DNA of 64,000 nucleotides, taken from contig NZ_CP009287.1 of NCBI RefSeq assembly GCF_000758705.1, positions 2,356,001 to 2,420,000 on the forward strand, given 5' to 3'. Position numbers and translations under genes: made by a program. The stretch is from Paenibacillus graminis (GTDB lineage Bacteria > Bacillota > Bacilli > Paenibacillales > Paenibacillaceae). Shown here in pieces: positions 44,775 to 54,864 of the stretch (its first letter is position 1; each line of letters opens with the position of its first letter). The notes beneath the pieces are model-generated. The model made no database searches. It worked only from the letters and a program-made list of their open reading frames with translations, and had not been told where the DNA came from.

Positions 44775-45812
44775 TTACTTTTTTACGGGTGGGTGCATGG
44801 ATGACTCTCTGATGATCAAGCGGTGGGGAATCACGAACCGGTTCGTATATCCGTCATGGTTATCCGGCTTCTGGATACTCTGGATCAGCACCTGGGAAGC
44901 TGTGTAGCCAAGATGATAAATGCCGATATCGATACTGCTGATCGGTGGACTGGACAATTCCGACAATGGAATATTGTTAAAGCTGACGATCGCCAGATCC
45001 TCAGGAACTTTGTAGTTCAGCTCATTCAACCCTCTCAGTACACCGAAAGAAACCATATCATCGACTGCAACGAGTGCTGTGGGACGGTTCGGGAGATTCA
45101 TGAAAAAAGACATGGCCCTGTAGCCGCTGTCCTGCAGAAACTCGCCTTCGACAATCCATTCTGCCCGCATTTCCAGTCCGCTCTTTGCCATTGCTTTGCG
45201 GTAGCCTTCCAGCCGGTCGCGTGAAACGATGAGATTGGGCGGCCCGCTCACGAAGCCAATGCGTTCATGTCCCATGGAGATCAAGTGGTTGGTAGCATCG
45301 AAAGCAGCCATGATATTATCATTATCCACCGATAAAATATCCTCATAGCGGTCACTTCGCCCTACCAGAACAAAGGGATAACCACCCGATTCCAGAAAAT
45401 CAATCACGGCATCATCTTTGCGTGAATACAGCAGAATAACGCCGTCAACACGGCGCCCCTTGAGCAGCCGCGATACAGATTCCAGCTCTTCCTTCTCGTT
45501 CGCTCCGGAGCTGATCAGCACATCATAGCCGGAACGGCTGGACTGCGTAACGATCCCGCGGATTAATTCCATAAAAAATAAATTGGAGAACAGCTCTTCA
45601 GCCGGCTTCGGTAGAATGATGCAAATGCTGTTCGTGGTCTTCGAAACCAGGCTTTTGGCCATCATATTCGGAGTGTAGCCCATTTCCTCCATAATTTCTT
45701 TGACTTTACGGGAAGTTTCTAGGCTAATTCTGGGATGACCTGACAACACCCGGGATACAGTGGAGGGAGATACTCCCGCTTTCTTAGCCACGTCCTTGAT
45801 GGTAACTGTCAT
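44775..45812 (-). CDS. malR: LacI-family maltose regulator
   Basis: A 345-residue LacI/GalR repressor. Residues 1-60 hold the helix-turn-helix and hinge (VTIKDVAKKAGVSPSTVSRV, then MAKSLVSKTT); residues 60-340 form the periplasmic-binding-protein-like effector domain (VDGVILLYS, GHERIGFVSG, FGVLRGLNEL, VSFNNIPLSELSSPPISSID). By context it senses maltose or maltodextrins and represses the surrounding glucan genes. AGGAGG lies 5 nt before ATG. Its own promoter overlaps an operator-like GCAAACGGTTCC, suggesting autoregulation. The MalR identity rests on context and on matching operators near its neighbours. Confidence 0.9.
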   Translation of the reverse strand: MTVTIKDVAKKAGVSPSTVSRVLSGHPRISLETSRKVKEIMEEMGYTPNMMAKSLVSKTTNSICIILPKPAEELFSNLFFMELIRGIVTQSSRSGYDVLISSGANEKEELESVSRLLKGRRVDGVILLYSRKDDAVIDFLESGGYPFVLVGRSDRYEDILSVDNDNIMAAFDATNHLISMGHERIGFVSGPPNLIVSRDRLEGYRKAMAKSGLEMRAEWIVEGEFLQDSGYRAMSFFMNLPNRPTALVAVDDMVSFGVLRGLNELNYKVPEDLAIVSFNNIPLSELSSPPISSIDIGIYHLGYTASQVLIQSIQKPDNHDGYTNRFVIPHRLIIRESSMHPPVKK

Positions 45813-45828
45813 AGAAACCTCCTCATGG

Positions 45829-45878
45829 AACCGTTTGCTTTACTCTGTAATATTAATCGAAGTGCTGTTAATTGTAAA
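45829..45878 (-). promoter_or_regulatory. malR promoter with operator-like site
   Basis: Minus strand: TTTACA (45873-45878), 17-bp spacer, TAATAT (45850-45855), then GCAAACGGTTCC (45829-45840) at the start point, just ahead of the AGGAGG site. Confidence 0.65.
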
Positions 45879-46205
45879 TAGTGAAACTCCTTTTCAGGGA
45901 TATTTGCAGCAGTCCTGCTGGAGAGATGGAATTAGCAGTCCCTGCACTTCTCACTGGTACATGCGATTTGGCAAGGGGAAGGGGTGCTGATGTTTCAGCC
46001 TGGAGCAAGGAAGCGGGGCATATTTGTTAAGGAAGTGCAAACGAAACAATCCGCTTTTTCTTACGCAAGATAAGGCTTATTTCAATGTTGTTATATTCTG
46101 AATCTGTGCAAACTGGTGCAAGTTGAGGGGTGTTTTTGTGCAAATCATGCCATAGGCAATATCCGGATCGCTGAAGCAGACGCTGCGCACTATTCGAAAT
46201 GGAGG

Positions 46206-46346
46206 TTGACAACATTCCAGATACTGGATTAGTATGGTGAACAGAATAGAAAAAGCGCTTACATTTGCTGTTTTGGGCTGCCGTTTTGTATCGATTTTTG
46301 AATTGATGATATCTAATGTGGCTTTTCGTTATTTGCAAACGTTTGC
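46206..46346 (+). promoter_or_regulatory. Amylopullulanase promoter, cre site and MalR operator
   Basis: TTGACA (46206-46211), 18-bp spacer, TAGTAT (46230-46235). A cre-like GAAAAAGCGCTTACA (46249-46263) falls just after the start point, and a perfect GCAAACGTTTGC palindrome (46335-46346) lies within the leader. This predicts CcpA and MalR repression. The rest of the 45813-46445 gap shows the divergent malR promoter and nothing else recognised. Confidence 0.7.
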
Positions 46347-46445
46347 GCATGAACAGGCAATTCAGAGGGCAGCACTGATTTATTCTGACGGGAGGAGGGG
46401 AACCAAGGGGAGCAGGCTTGAGTGGCTTGAGGGAAAATTTTAATT

Positions 46446-49400
46446 ATGGGGGTATCCGCTACAATGAAATGGGCATTATGGGGCAAGAAGGCATTTTCGG
46501 TTAGTATGATTGTGGTGCTTGTATGTTCCTATTTTTCTTTTTATCCAGGCAGCGTGGTGAATGCGGCAGCGTCCAAGGTTGTGCTTGTGGGCAGCCTTCA
46601 ATCGGAATTATCCACGGAAGCCGAGCCTGCGGGGGACTGGGACCCTGCTGCCAGCGTGACGGAGATGACCTACGTGGACAATGGCCTGTACAGGTTCACG
46701 GGTATCTTGCCCGCCGGTGTCTATGAGTATAAGATCGCACTGAATGGCAGCTGGGAGGAAAGCTACGGATACGGCAATTATACCAATAGCGCAGGAGTCG
46801 ATAAAGACGGCAATATTCAGATATCGCTTGCCGCCGAGACCAGCGTCACCTTTTATTATAATGACCTCACGAAAAAAATTGCAGATTCCACGTACTACAC
46901 ACCGATTGAGGCTGATAAGCTGCCCAGGCTGACCGGCACTCTGCAAACGGAGCTTGGCGATGCTCAGGATTCCTCTCCTGCTGATGCGAAAACTACGTTG
47001 TCTGATCCGGATTTGGATGGAGTCTATGAACGGTCGGCTGAACTTCCCGCAGGGGAATATGCTTATAGAGTCTACGTTCCCGGAGATACACCGGATACGG
47101 ATATGTTCTATCCTGGCGGGGAGCAGAAGCTGAACCTTCCTGCCCATTCGAAAGTCACCTTTACGTACAACGCTCAGGATCATGGGGTGAAGGCCACTTT
47201 TACCGTGCCGGCTGCTCCAGGAATAACCGTTCCTGTACCGGAGGGGCAGCTGCGTATTCATTATAGCCGGACAGCCGGGGATTATGCCGGTCAAGGACTG
47301 TGGATGTGGGATGATGTGGCTGCGCCATCCGCTAACTGGCCGGCAGGTGCAACCCCTTTTCCTGAAGGGCAAACCGATGCTTATGGCGCTTATGTCGATG
47401 TGCCGCTGAAGGCGGGAGCGAAAAAAGTCTCGTTCCTGATTGTCAACCGCAGTACAGAGGCCAAAGACGGAGGCAACAAACTGTTCACGATCAATACGCC
47501 GCAGACGAATGAGGTGTGGGTTAAGGAAGGATCGGATACCGCGACGCCGTATGAACCGGTTGTATTGCCTGCCGATACAGTCCGGGTTCATTATACGAGA
47601 ACAGACAGCAATTCGGGCCAGTACGGCTTATGGCTGTGGGATGAGGTAGCCTCTGCGCCGGTAAACTGGCCGGGGGATGCTGCTCCTTTTCTTGCAGAGC
47701 ATACGGACGCTTACGGTGCTTATGTGGATGTTCCGCTTAAAGCGGATGCCCAAAAAATAAGCTTCCTGGTGGTCAACCGCTCCAGCGGCGATAAAGACGG
47801 AGGCGACAAGACATTCAAGCTGCTGGACCGCTACAATCAGCTGTGGATTAAGCAGGGGGATGATCATGTATATATATCCCCGTTTGGCGAACTGCCGGTG
47901 AGCCTGGTGTCGGCGGAAATTCTCTCAACCACCAAAATCATGCTTACCTTCACGTTAACGGACGGTCTGGATGCTGCCGGGTTAAAGTCCGCCATTACAG
48001 TAACGGACAAAGAAGGCACACCCGTTCCTGTCACTGCCGCGGCCATCAAAAGCACGACTTCGGTTGAGGTGGACACCGCCGCTTTTGCGCTGGAGAAGGC
48101 TCCGCTGAGCCTAGCTTATGCCGGGAAAAATGTATCCGCTTCCGCAGGCTGGCGGATGATTGATGAGATGTACAACTACACTGGAGACGATCTGGGCGCC
48201 ACCTATCACCCGGCGGACCAGTCGGCTACCTTGAAGCTGTGGGCACCAATGGCCAGCAGCGTGGTTGCGAATGTGTACAGCAAGACTAATGCCGCGCAGC
48301 AGGTGGGCCAAGTAAGCCTGACTCTAGGCGATAAAGGCGTCTGGTCGGCAGAGCTGAAGCCGTCGGATCTGAGTAAGGGTGCAGCAGCAGACGATGTGCG
48401 CGGCTATTACTATCAGTATGAGGTGACCAATAACGGCGTAACCAAGCCGGTGCTTGATCCCTATGCCAAGTCGATGGCTGTGTTCACCGTGGACACCACG
48501 GGGGCGGCAGGACCTGACGGGGATACGGTTGGGAAAGCGGCTATCGTTGACCTGAGCGGCACGAACCCGCCGGATTTCCGGGCCGGGGATATTCCCGGCT
48601 ACGTGAAACGCGAGGATGCTGTTATTTACGAAGTCCATGTACGGGATTTCACCTCTGACGTATCGATTGAAAGTGAACTGGGCGGCGAGCGCTGGGGCTC
48701 GTATGCGGCTTTTGCAAAAAAGCTGGATTATCTTAAATCCCTGGGGATCACCCACATTCAACTGATGCCGGTCATGGCCTGGTACAATGGGGACGAAACG
48801 CAGATGGCCAACAGGGAGTCCGGCTATTCAACCCAAAACAATGAATACAACTGGGGGTATGATCCCCATAACTATTTCTCGCCGGATGGCGCTTATTCGG
48901 AGCAGCCTGCCGATCCCGAAGAGCGGATCAAGGAGCTGAAGGGCCTGATTGATGCAGTCCATAAGGCAGGTATGGGTGTGATTCTTGATGTCGTCTATAC
49001 CCATATGGCGAAGAAAGATTTTCTGGATGATATCGTACCGAATTACTACGCTTTTCAGGATGTCAACGGAAACTTTGTCGGCGGCTTCGGCAACAATCTG
49101 GCGACCAGCCATAAGATGGCCGAGAAGCTGATGGTGGATTCGGTCAAATACTGGTTCAGCGAATATAAAATCGACGGAATGCGCTGGGACATGATGGGCG
49201 ATGCCACCTCCGATGCCGTCCAGGCGGCTTATGATGCCGCTGAAGCCATCCATCCGAAGGCGCTGTTCATCGGTGAAGGCTGGAAAACCTTCGCTGGGGA
49301 TGCCTCCGATCCGGCACTGGCCGGCAAAGGCGCCGATCAGGCATGGATGGACAAGACGGACAGCGTTGGCGTATTTTCCGATGAATTCCGCAATGAGCTG

Positions 49401-52400
49401 AAGTCCGGCTATGGCTCGGAAGGCGAGCCCCGGTTCATTACGGGCGGAGCCCGCTCTATCGCCACGATTTTTAACAATATCACAGCCCGGCCTTCGAACA
49501 TTCCCGCAGATGATCCGGGTGATGTTGTACCGTACATCGAAGCCCATGACAATCTGACGCTGCATGATGTCATTGCGCAGACGATCAAGAAGGACCCGTC
49601 GATTCCTGCCAATGAGCTGGAAATTCAGAAGCGGATCCGGTTGGGCAATCTGCTGGAGATGACCTCCCAAGGCACAGCTTTCATACAGGCAGGCCAGGAG
49701 TATGGACGTACAAAGCAGTGGAAGGGAGCCGGAGTTCCTGAGCAGAAATATACAGAACTGAAGGATGCAAACGGACAGTCTTTTGGCTATTTTATTCATG
49801 ATTCCTATGATTCGTCGGATGCGGTCAATAGGTTTGACTGGGCCAAAGCGACGGACGAAGTGAATTACCCGGTTCAGAATACGACAAGGGCATACACCTC
49901 CGGGCTCATTCAGCTGAGAAAATCAACCGATGCCTTCCGGCTTGGCGATCAAAGTCTGGTGGACACGAATGTCAACCTGATCACTGCACCGGAAATCAAA
50001 GCAACCGACCTGGTGATCGGCTACAAGAATAAAGCGACCGATGGAACCGGACTCTACTATGTCTTCCTGAACGGCGACAATGCTGCTAGAACTTTGACCC
50101 TTTCCGAGGATTTAACCGGAGGCCAGGTGCTTGTGGACAATGATCAAGCCGGAGTGACGGCGATTCCTGTGGACAGCCTGAGCGGCTTCACGCTGACGTC
50201 AAATTCAATTACCCTGGACCCGCTTACTGCTGTGGTTATCCGCAAGGATGCCGCCGCCGCTGTTTTGGCTTCTCTGGGGACGGACAGCACAGGATATGCG
50301 CTGCAGACCGGCGGTACACATCAGACAGCTGTAACAGCCAAATACGATGACGGCAGCGCAAGAACGGTTACGAATGCAGCAGCCTATATCTCCAGTAACC
50401 CGGCGATTGCCACGGTAACAAGCAAAGGAATGGTCAAGGCCGTTAAGCCGGGAACAGCCACAATTACAATCACTTTTGGCGGACTCTCTGCCAAGGTGAA
50501 TGTAGAAGTGACCAAAGAGCCGGTAGACACCAAACGGTATGTGCAAATTACCTATGTCCGAGACGACAAGGATTACAATGACTGGAATCTCTGGGTGTGG
50601 AATACGGGCGTGAAAAACGATCAGATCGATTTCACCACCTTCAAGGATGGCAAGGCCAGTGTGCTGATAGAGGTGGCACCGAATGCGACGAGTGTCGGTT
50701 TTGTCCTCCGCAAGGGTACGGACTGGAATACCGGCAAGCAGGATTATCCGGATGACCGGGTCATTCCGCTGGCGGCGGGCGAAGCTTTTACCAAAGTGAT
50801 TGTAACCAGCATGGTAAAAGAGCTTGATATCAAGCCTGCGATTGGCGGTCCGGTGATGAGGGACGGAACGATCACGTTCCGGTACAGGGATGATGCGCTG
50901 TTCCGCACAGGTCATCAGGAAGCCATCAGCGGGGTTAAGGTTAAGGTGAACGGCAAAGAGTATCCGATGGCTTATGAGGCAGCGGAGGAATGGTTCAGCT
51001 ATAAGCTGAAGGATGTGCAGGAAGGGACGTACAAATATAGTTTTGTTGTAACCAAAGACGGAGTGACCGAAGAGCTGACTGACCCGAAAAACACCGTGAA
51101 CGGTGAATCCGTTGTCGTCTATCATATCCCGGAAGTTACGATTACTGCAGCAGTTCAGCCGGAGGCCATCGCCTCCAATGAGAATGCAGTGGTTACGGTA
51201 AAAGCCGCTTCCGAGGAAAAAGTATCTTACGTGGATGGTTATATGGATCTGTCCGCCCTTGGCGGACCGGAAGCAGTGAAGCTGGATACAGAGCTCATGC
51301 AGCAGACGGTTGCAGTGAAGAACAGCGTGCCGGCAGGAATAAAAAGCATTCCAATTACTCTGCTGGATGAATATGGAAATACGCACAAAGGGACTGCACG
51401 GGTTGAAGTGAAGGCGAGAACGTATACGGGCGGCCCGCTTGATTTTGATTGGGATGAAGCGCGGATCTACTTCGCTCTTACGGACCGGTTCAAGGATGGG
51501 GATGCTGCGAACAATGCGGACGTTGATACAACCCACCTGGAAGCCTATCACGGCGGGGATTTCCGCGGGATGATCGACAGTCTCGATTATCTTCAGAAGC
51601 TGGGGATCAATACCCTGTGGATTAGCCCGGTTGTGGACAATATCGATTTCAACAAAGGTGCCGGTTTCGGCGGTACGCAGTATGGCTACCATGGCTATTG
51701 GGCCAAGGATTTCACTCAGCTGGATGAGCATCTGGGCGACATGGCAACCTTCAAAGAGCTGATTGAGAAAGCCCATGACAAAGGCATCAAGATTATGGTG
51801 GATGTTGTGCTGAATCATGCCGGCTACGGCCTGAAGGCAGAAGACAATTATCCGGGTGTTTCGGCTGAGGATAAGGCGCGTTTTGTCGGTATGCTCCGCG
51901 AGGATGGCGTATCCGCTGATACGGACCCGATCAAGGGTGAGCTGGCAGGCCTGCCCGATTTCAAAACCGAAGATCCGGCGGTCCGCAAGACCCTTATCGA
52001 CTGGCAAACCGGCTGGCTCGACAACGCACGGACGGAGCGCGGAGACACGATTGACTATTTCCGTGTGGACACCGTGAAGCATGTGGACAGCACCACCTGG
52101 AAAGCGTTCAAAAATGCGCTGACCGCCATTGATCCAGCCTTCAAGCTGACGGGGGAATATTTTGGCGGCACGCTGGACAATGACGGCGGCAACCTGCACT
52201 CCGGCCAGATGGACGGTCTGCTGGATTTCGGCTTCAAGAACGCCGCGAAGGATTTTACAGACGGCAAAATCTCGGTTGTGGATACGTATCTGCAACACCG
52301 GGAAGCCCAGATGGACAACACCGGGATGATGGCTCAGTTCCTGAGCAGCCACGACGAGAACGGCTTCCTGTCTAATTATGTGGATGGAGACAAGGACAAG

Positions 52401-54134
52401 CTGAAGATTGCTGCCGCCTTGCAAATTACGGCAAAGGGACAGCCGGTTATTTACTACGGGGAAGAGCTGGGACGTTCCGGTGCCAATTCCGGGGACTTGT
52501 CCAAAGGAGAGTTCAGCGAGAACCGCGGGGATATGCCATGGGATCAGCTGGGTGCAGAACAGGGGCTTCACGATCACTATCAGAAGCTGCTGAATATCCG
52601 CGCCAAGTACTCCCAAATATATTCCAAAGGTATCCGTACCAAGCTGGCAGGCTCCGATGAGCTGGGATATCTGGCTTTTGACAAGCAGTATGACGGAGCA
52701 AATATTGTGACCGCTATCAATACAAAGGCTGAGGCGGTATCGGTAAGCCTTCCGGTCCCTTTTGCCGCACAGGCTGTGGTTGTGGATGAATACAGCGGCA
52801 AAACCTATACGGTATCAGGGGATCAGAAAGTGACAGTTGAACTGCCGGGCAGGGGTGACGGGGGAACGGTTATACTGGCCGTTGTTCCTAAAGTGACGCC
52901 TACGCCGGCCCCGACGCCATCGCCAACACCAACGCCGGAACCTGCGGGCGGGTCCGGTTCGAATCCGGTGATTGTGGCAACAGCTGCCCCTGCTGCTGAT
53001 ACGCAGCTTATCAGCGGGGACAGTCTGAAGAACGGCAAGGATGGCAAAGTCACAGTGGAACTCGCTTCTGGCAAGCAAGCGGTGCTCCTTCCGCTTCAGG
53101 CCGCGGCCATGCTGGGGACAAATGATCTGGTGCTCACTATGCGGGGTCTATCCATAACGCTGCCTGCCCAGGTTCTGCGCACCATTCAGGGAACCTTAAC
53201 TGGAGCAGATGCAGAAGGTGCGCAGATTCTATTGGGCGCAGTACCGCTTACAAGCAATGCGGCGAGCGCGCTGCTTGCGGGTATTAGCAAGGACAACATG
53301 TCGGCAGCTGCGGCATCGGACCTCTATGAGTTTAGACTTGAAATTATCCGCAAGGACGGTAAGAAGATCCCCGTGACCTCGTTCGCAGAACCGGTCAAGC
53401 TGGCCTTCCAGCTTAAAGGGAACCCCGACAAGGAACTGCTTGGTGTCTACTATTTGGAGGACAACAGTTCACTACAGTATGTTGGGGGATCGCAGCAAGG
53501 GGATGTCATTACAGCCGGGGTAACACATTTCAGCAAATATGCAGCGCTTGTAATCAATAAAGTCTACTCAGATGTTCCGGCTGCCTATTGGGCAGAATCA
53601 GCGATTAAGTCACTTAGCGCGAAGCAGGTGATTACAGGTGTTACGGCATCCGAGTTCAAGCCCGGGAACCCTGTCACCCGTGCGGAATTCACCTCACTCC
53701 TTATGCGTTCGCTTAGCCTTCAGGCCCAAGGGCAGGCCGCATTGAAGGATGTGAAAGAGGAAGAACAGAGTGGATTCACGGATGTGAGGGCAGATGCCTG
53801 GTATGCTTCCTATGTGTCGGCTGCAGTCCGTCAGGGGATTGTGGCTGGACGCACCAGGGACTTGTTCGTTCCGGATGCAGTGATCAGCCGTAAGGAAATG
53901 GCCGTCATGATCATCCGGGCGCTGGAGATGAAGCAAGGCAAGAAGCTTGACCCGGTCAATGGCGGATTGCGGTTTGCCGATGCTTCCAGCATCAGCTCGT
54001 GGGCTGCACCATATGTGAGTGCCGCAGCAGAGCAGGGACTTCTGCAGGGCAGAGCAGGCAACAAGTTCGCACCGGAAGCTTGGATGACCCGGGCCGAAGC
54101 TGCCCAGGTAATATATAGATTGCTTGGGAAGTAG
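46446..54134 (+). CDS. Giant S-layer-anchored amylopullulanase (pullulanase + alpha-amylase)
   Basis: A 2,562-residue secreted enzyme with two complete GH13 barrels. Order: signal peptide ending near VVNAAAS (about residue 40); two X25-like modules (about 43-260); two CBM41 (about 263-475); an N-domain and CBM48-like region; a type I pullulanase GH13_14 barrel (YNWGYDPHNYF; catalytic D915, E944, D1035) that debranches alpha-1,6 links; a Big_2 domain (about 1275-1355); a third CBM41 (about 1360-1465); an Ig-like stretch; a second GH13 alpha-amylase barrel (D1875, E1904, D1970) for alpha-1,4 links; a TPTPAPTPSPTPTPEP linker (about 2145); a further domain; and three SLH repeats (2372-2562) binding the S-layer or secondary wall polymer. 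ATG 46464 has GGGGGT upstream and may be the true start. Confidence 0.95.
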   Translation: MGVSATMKWALWGKKAFSVSMIVVLVCSYFSFYPGSVVNAAASKVVLVGSLQSELSTEAEPAGDWDPAASVTEMTYVDNGLYRFTGILPAGVYEYKIALNGSWEESYGYGNYTNSAGVDKDGNIQISLAAETSVTFYYNDLTKKIADSTYYTPIEADKLPRLTGTLQTELGDAQDSSPADAKTTLSDPDLDGVYERSAELPAGEYAYRVYVPGDTPDTDMFYPGGEQKLNLPAHSKVTFTYNAQDHGVKATFTVPAAPGITVPVPEGQLRIHYSRTAGDYAGQGLWMWDDVAAPSANWPAGATPFPEGQTDAYGAYVDVPLKAGAKKVSFLIVNRSTEAKDGGNKLFTINTPQTNEVWVKEGSDTATPYEPVVLPADTVRVHYTRTDSNSGQYGLWLWDEVASAPVNWPGDAAPFLAEHTDAYGAYVDVPLKADAQKISFLVVNRSSGDKDGGDKTFKLLDRYNQLWIKQGDDHVYISPFGELPVSLVSAEILSTTKIMLTFTLTDGLDAAGLKSAITVTDKEGTPVPVTAAAIKSTTSVEVDTAAFALEKAPLSLAYAGKNVSASAGWRMIDEMYNYTGDDLGATYHPADQSATLKLWAPMASSVVANVYSKTNAAQQVGQVSLTLGDKGVWSAELKPSDLSKGAAADDVRGYYYQYEVTNNGVTKPVLDPYAKSMAVFTVDTTGAAGPDGDTVGKAAIVDLSGTNPPDFRAGDIPGYVKREDAVIYEVHVRDFTSDVSIESELGGERWGSYAAFAKKLDYLKSLGITHIQLMPVMAWYNGDETQMANRESGYSTQNNEYNWGYDPHNYFSPDGAYSEQPADPEERIKELKGLIDAVHKAGMGVILDVVYTHMAKKDFLDDIVPNYYAFQDVNGNFVGGFGNNLATSHKMAEKLMVDSVKYWFSEYKIDGMRWDMMGDATSDAVQAAYDAAEAIHPKALFIGEGWKTFAGDASDPALAGKGADQAWMDKTDSVGVFSDEFRNELKSGYGSEGEPRFITGGARSIATIFNNITARPSNIPADDPGDVVPYIEAHDNLTLHDVIAQTIKKDPSIPANELEIQKRIRLGNLLEMTSQGTAFIQAGQEYGRTKQWKGAGVPEQKYTELKDANGQSFGYFIHDSYDSSDAVNRFDWAKATDEVNYPVQNTTRAYTSGLIQLRKSTDAFRLGDQSLVDTNVNLITAPEIKATDLVIGYKNKATDGTGLYYVFLNGDNAARTLTLSEDLTGGQVLVDNDQAGVTAIPVDSLSGFTLTSNSITLDPLTAVVIRKDAAAAVLASLGTDSTGYALQTGGTHQTAVTAKYDDGSARTVTNAAAYISSNPAIATVTSKGMVKAVKPGTATITITFGGLSAKVNVEVTKEPVDTKRYVQITYVRDDKDYNDWNLWVWNTGVKNDQIDFTTFKDGKASVLIEVAPNATSVGFVLRKGTDWNTGKQDYPDDRVIPLAAGEAFTKVIVTSMVKELDIKPAIGGPVMRDGTITFRYRDDALFRTGHQEAISGVKVKVNGKEYPMAYEAAEEWFSYKLKDVQEGTYKYSFVVTKDGVTEELTDPKNTVNGESVVVYHIPEVTITAAVQPEAIASNENAVVTVKAASEEKVSYVDGYMDLSALGGPEAVKLDTELMQQTVAVKNSVPAGIKSIPITLLDEYGNTHKGTARVEVKARTYTGGPLDFDWDEARIYFALTDRFKDGDAANNADVDTTHLEAYHGGDFRGMIDSLDYLQKLGINTLWISPVVDNIDFNKGAGFGGTQYGYHGYWAKDFTQLDEHLGDMATFKELIEKAHDKGIKIMVDVVLNHAGYGLKAEDNYPGVSAEDKARFVGMLREDGVSADTDPIKGELAGLPDFKTEDPAVRKTLIDWQTGWLDNARTERGDTIDYFRVDTVKHVDSTTWKAFKNALTAIDPAFKLTGEYFGGTLDNDGGNLHSGQMDGLLDFGFKNAAKDFTDGKISVVDTYLQHREAQMDNTGMMAQFLSSHDENGFLSNYVDGDKDKLKIAAALQITAKGQPVIYYGEELGRSGANSGDLSKGEFSENRGDMPWDQLGAEQGLHDHYQKLLNIRAKYSQIYSKGIRTKLAGSDELGYLAFDKQYDGANIVTAINTKAEAVSVSLPVPFAAQAVVVDEYSGKTYTVSGDQKVTVELPGRGDGGTVILAVVPKVTPTPAPTPSPTPTPEPAGGSGSNPVIVATAAPAADTQLISGDSLKNGKDGKVTVELASGKQAVLLPLQAAAMLGTNDLVLTMRGLSITLPAQVLRTIQGTLTGADAEGAQILLGAVPLTSNAASALLAGISKDNMSAAAASDLYEFRLEIIRKDGKKIPVTSFAEPVKLAFQLKGNPDKELLGVYYLEDNSSLQYVGGSQQGDVITAGVTHFSKYAALVINKVYSDVPAAYWAESAIKSLSAKQVITGVTASEFKPGNPVTRAEFTSLLMRSLSLQAQGQAALKDVKEEEQSGFTDVRADAWYASYVSAAVRQGIVAGRTRDLFVPDAVISRKEMAVMIIRALEMKQGKKLDPVNGGLRFADASSISSWAAPYVSAAAEQGLLQGRAGNKFAPEAWMTRAEAAQVIYRLLGK

Positions 54135-54220
54135 GTCGTTCGGGAGGCCTCAAGAGCTGAGGAAATCAACAGGAGTACAGCAGCAGTGGATCAACAGGAG
54201 AAAGCAGCAAGTGGATCAGT

Positions 54221-54307
54221 AGAGTAATATAGCAAAGTACAGCAACAGGAGTGGGTTAGCAAAGTAATATAGCAAAGTACAGCAACAGGAGTGGATTAGC
54301 AAAGTAA
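54221..54307. repeat. 40-bp tandem repeat
   Basis: Two adjacent 40-bp units (54221-54260 and 54261-54300; pattern AAAGTAATATAGCAAAGTAC then AGCAACAGGAGTGG) differ at two bases; a third begins at 54301. The same AGCAACAGGAG words occur less regularly from 54180. Confidence 0.85.
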
Positions 54308-54316
54308 ATAAAGACT

Positions 54317-54357
54317 ACCCAAAGGGCACTCTTCCCAGTGAAGAGTGCCCTTTGGGT
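54317..54357. terminator. Strong hairpin after amylopullulanase
   Basis: Perfect 18-bp arms (ACCCAAAGGGCACTCTTC and complement) with a 5-base loop. There is no long U tract on the plus strand, so it may be a weak terminator or an RNA-stabilising structure. Confidence 0.65.
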
Positions 54358-54397
54358 GTTGGAAGATAAGTCCCTTCATCTTGAAACCTCAGAAGTT

Positions 54398-54583
54398 AAG
54401 TGGAAAAAGTAAAACTAATTGGCCGAGAACCCCGCCGCAACAAGGTTTAGTGGGAATTTGCCCACTTCATTCAAGACATTTCACCTCATTTGGCTGGTTA
54501 TGGCCGAATTAGTGGTACTTTTTCCCGCTAATGGTGCTCCAGGAGCCGGTCAGGCCGAAAATAGTGATACTTTTTCCCGCTAA
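54398..54583. repeat. Dispersed repeat cluster 4 (three or more copies)
   Basis: AAGTGGAAAAAGTAAAACTA + ATTGGCC (54398-54425, +), and reverse copies at 54502-54531 (GGCCGAATTAGTGGTACTTT then TTCCC) and 54553-54583 (GGCCGAAAATAGTGATAC then TTTTTCCC). A weaker relative sits near 54605-54630. Confidence 0.75.
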
Positions 54584-54864
54584 TGTTCTCCAGAGCCGCC
54601 AGGTGAGATTAGTGGTCCTTATTACTGCGGATATCACGAAATTCAGCGGATAAGGTGGAGGTCCATGGGAGGCGCTATCGTACTATGGCGTTAAGGCGTT
54701 ATCGTGGTTATGGAGCAAGGGCGAGCCGTCGGCAGCATAGCAGTAAAGGCGAAGATAAGCGAAGACAGGCCTGCGGGTTGCCGCAAGGCTGTTCCGGTTC
54801 CTTTTTTAATACATACGGAATATTCCATAGTCTTACCGATGAATTGCAGTGAATCAGCGCCGAG

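Larger units (their letters stand above)
54135..54864. other. 730-bp intergenic region with tandem and dispersed repeats
   Basis: Holds the 40-bp tandem (54221-54307), a strong hairpin (54317-54357), repeat cluster 4 (54398-54583) and a non-descript stretch up to the LacI relic. No gene supported. Confidence 0.6.

Noticed and set aside
44838..44849. CGAACCGGTTCG palindrome
   Set aside because: Lies inside the malR coding sequence and differs from the AAACCGGTTT core, so it is probably chance.
50205..52616. 803-residue open frame on the minus strand opposite the amylopullulanase gene
   Set aside because: It lies wholly inside a gene with two intact catalytic triads and SLH repeats on the plus strand, has no ribosome site and encodes no recognisable domain; an antisense shadow of GC-biased codons.
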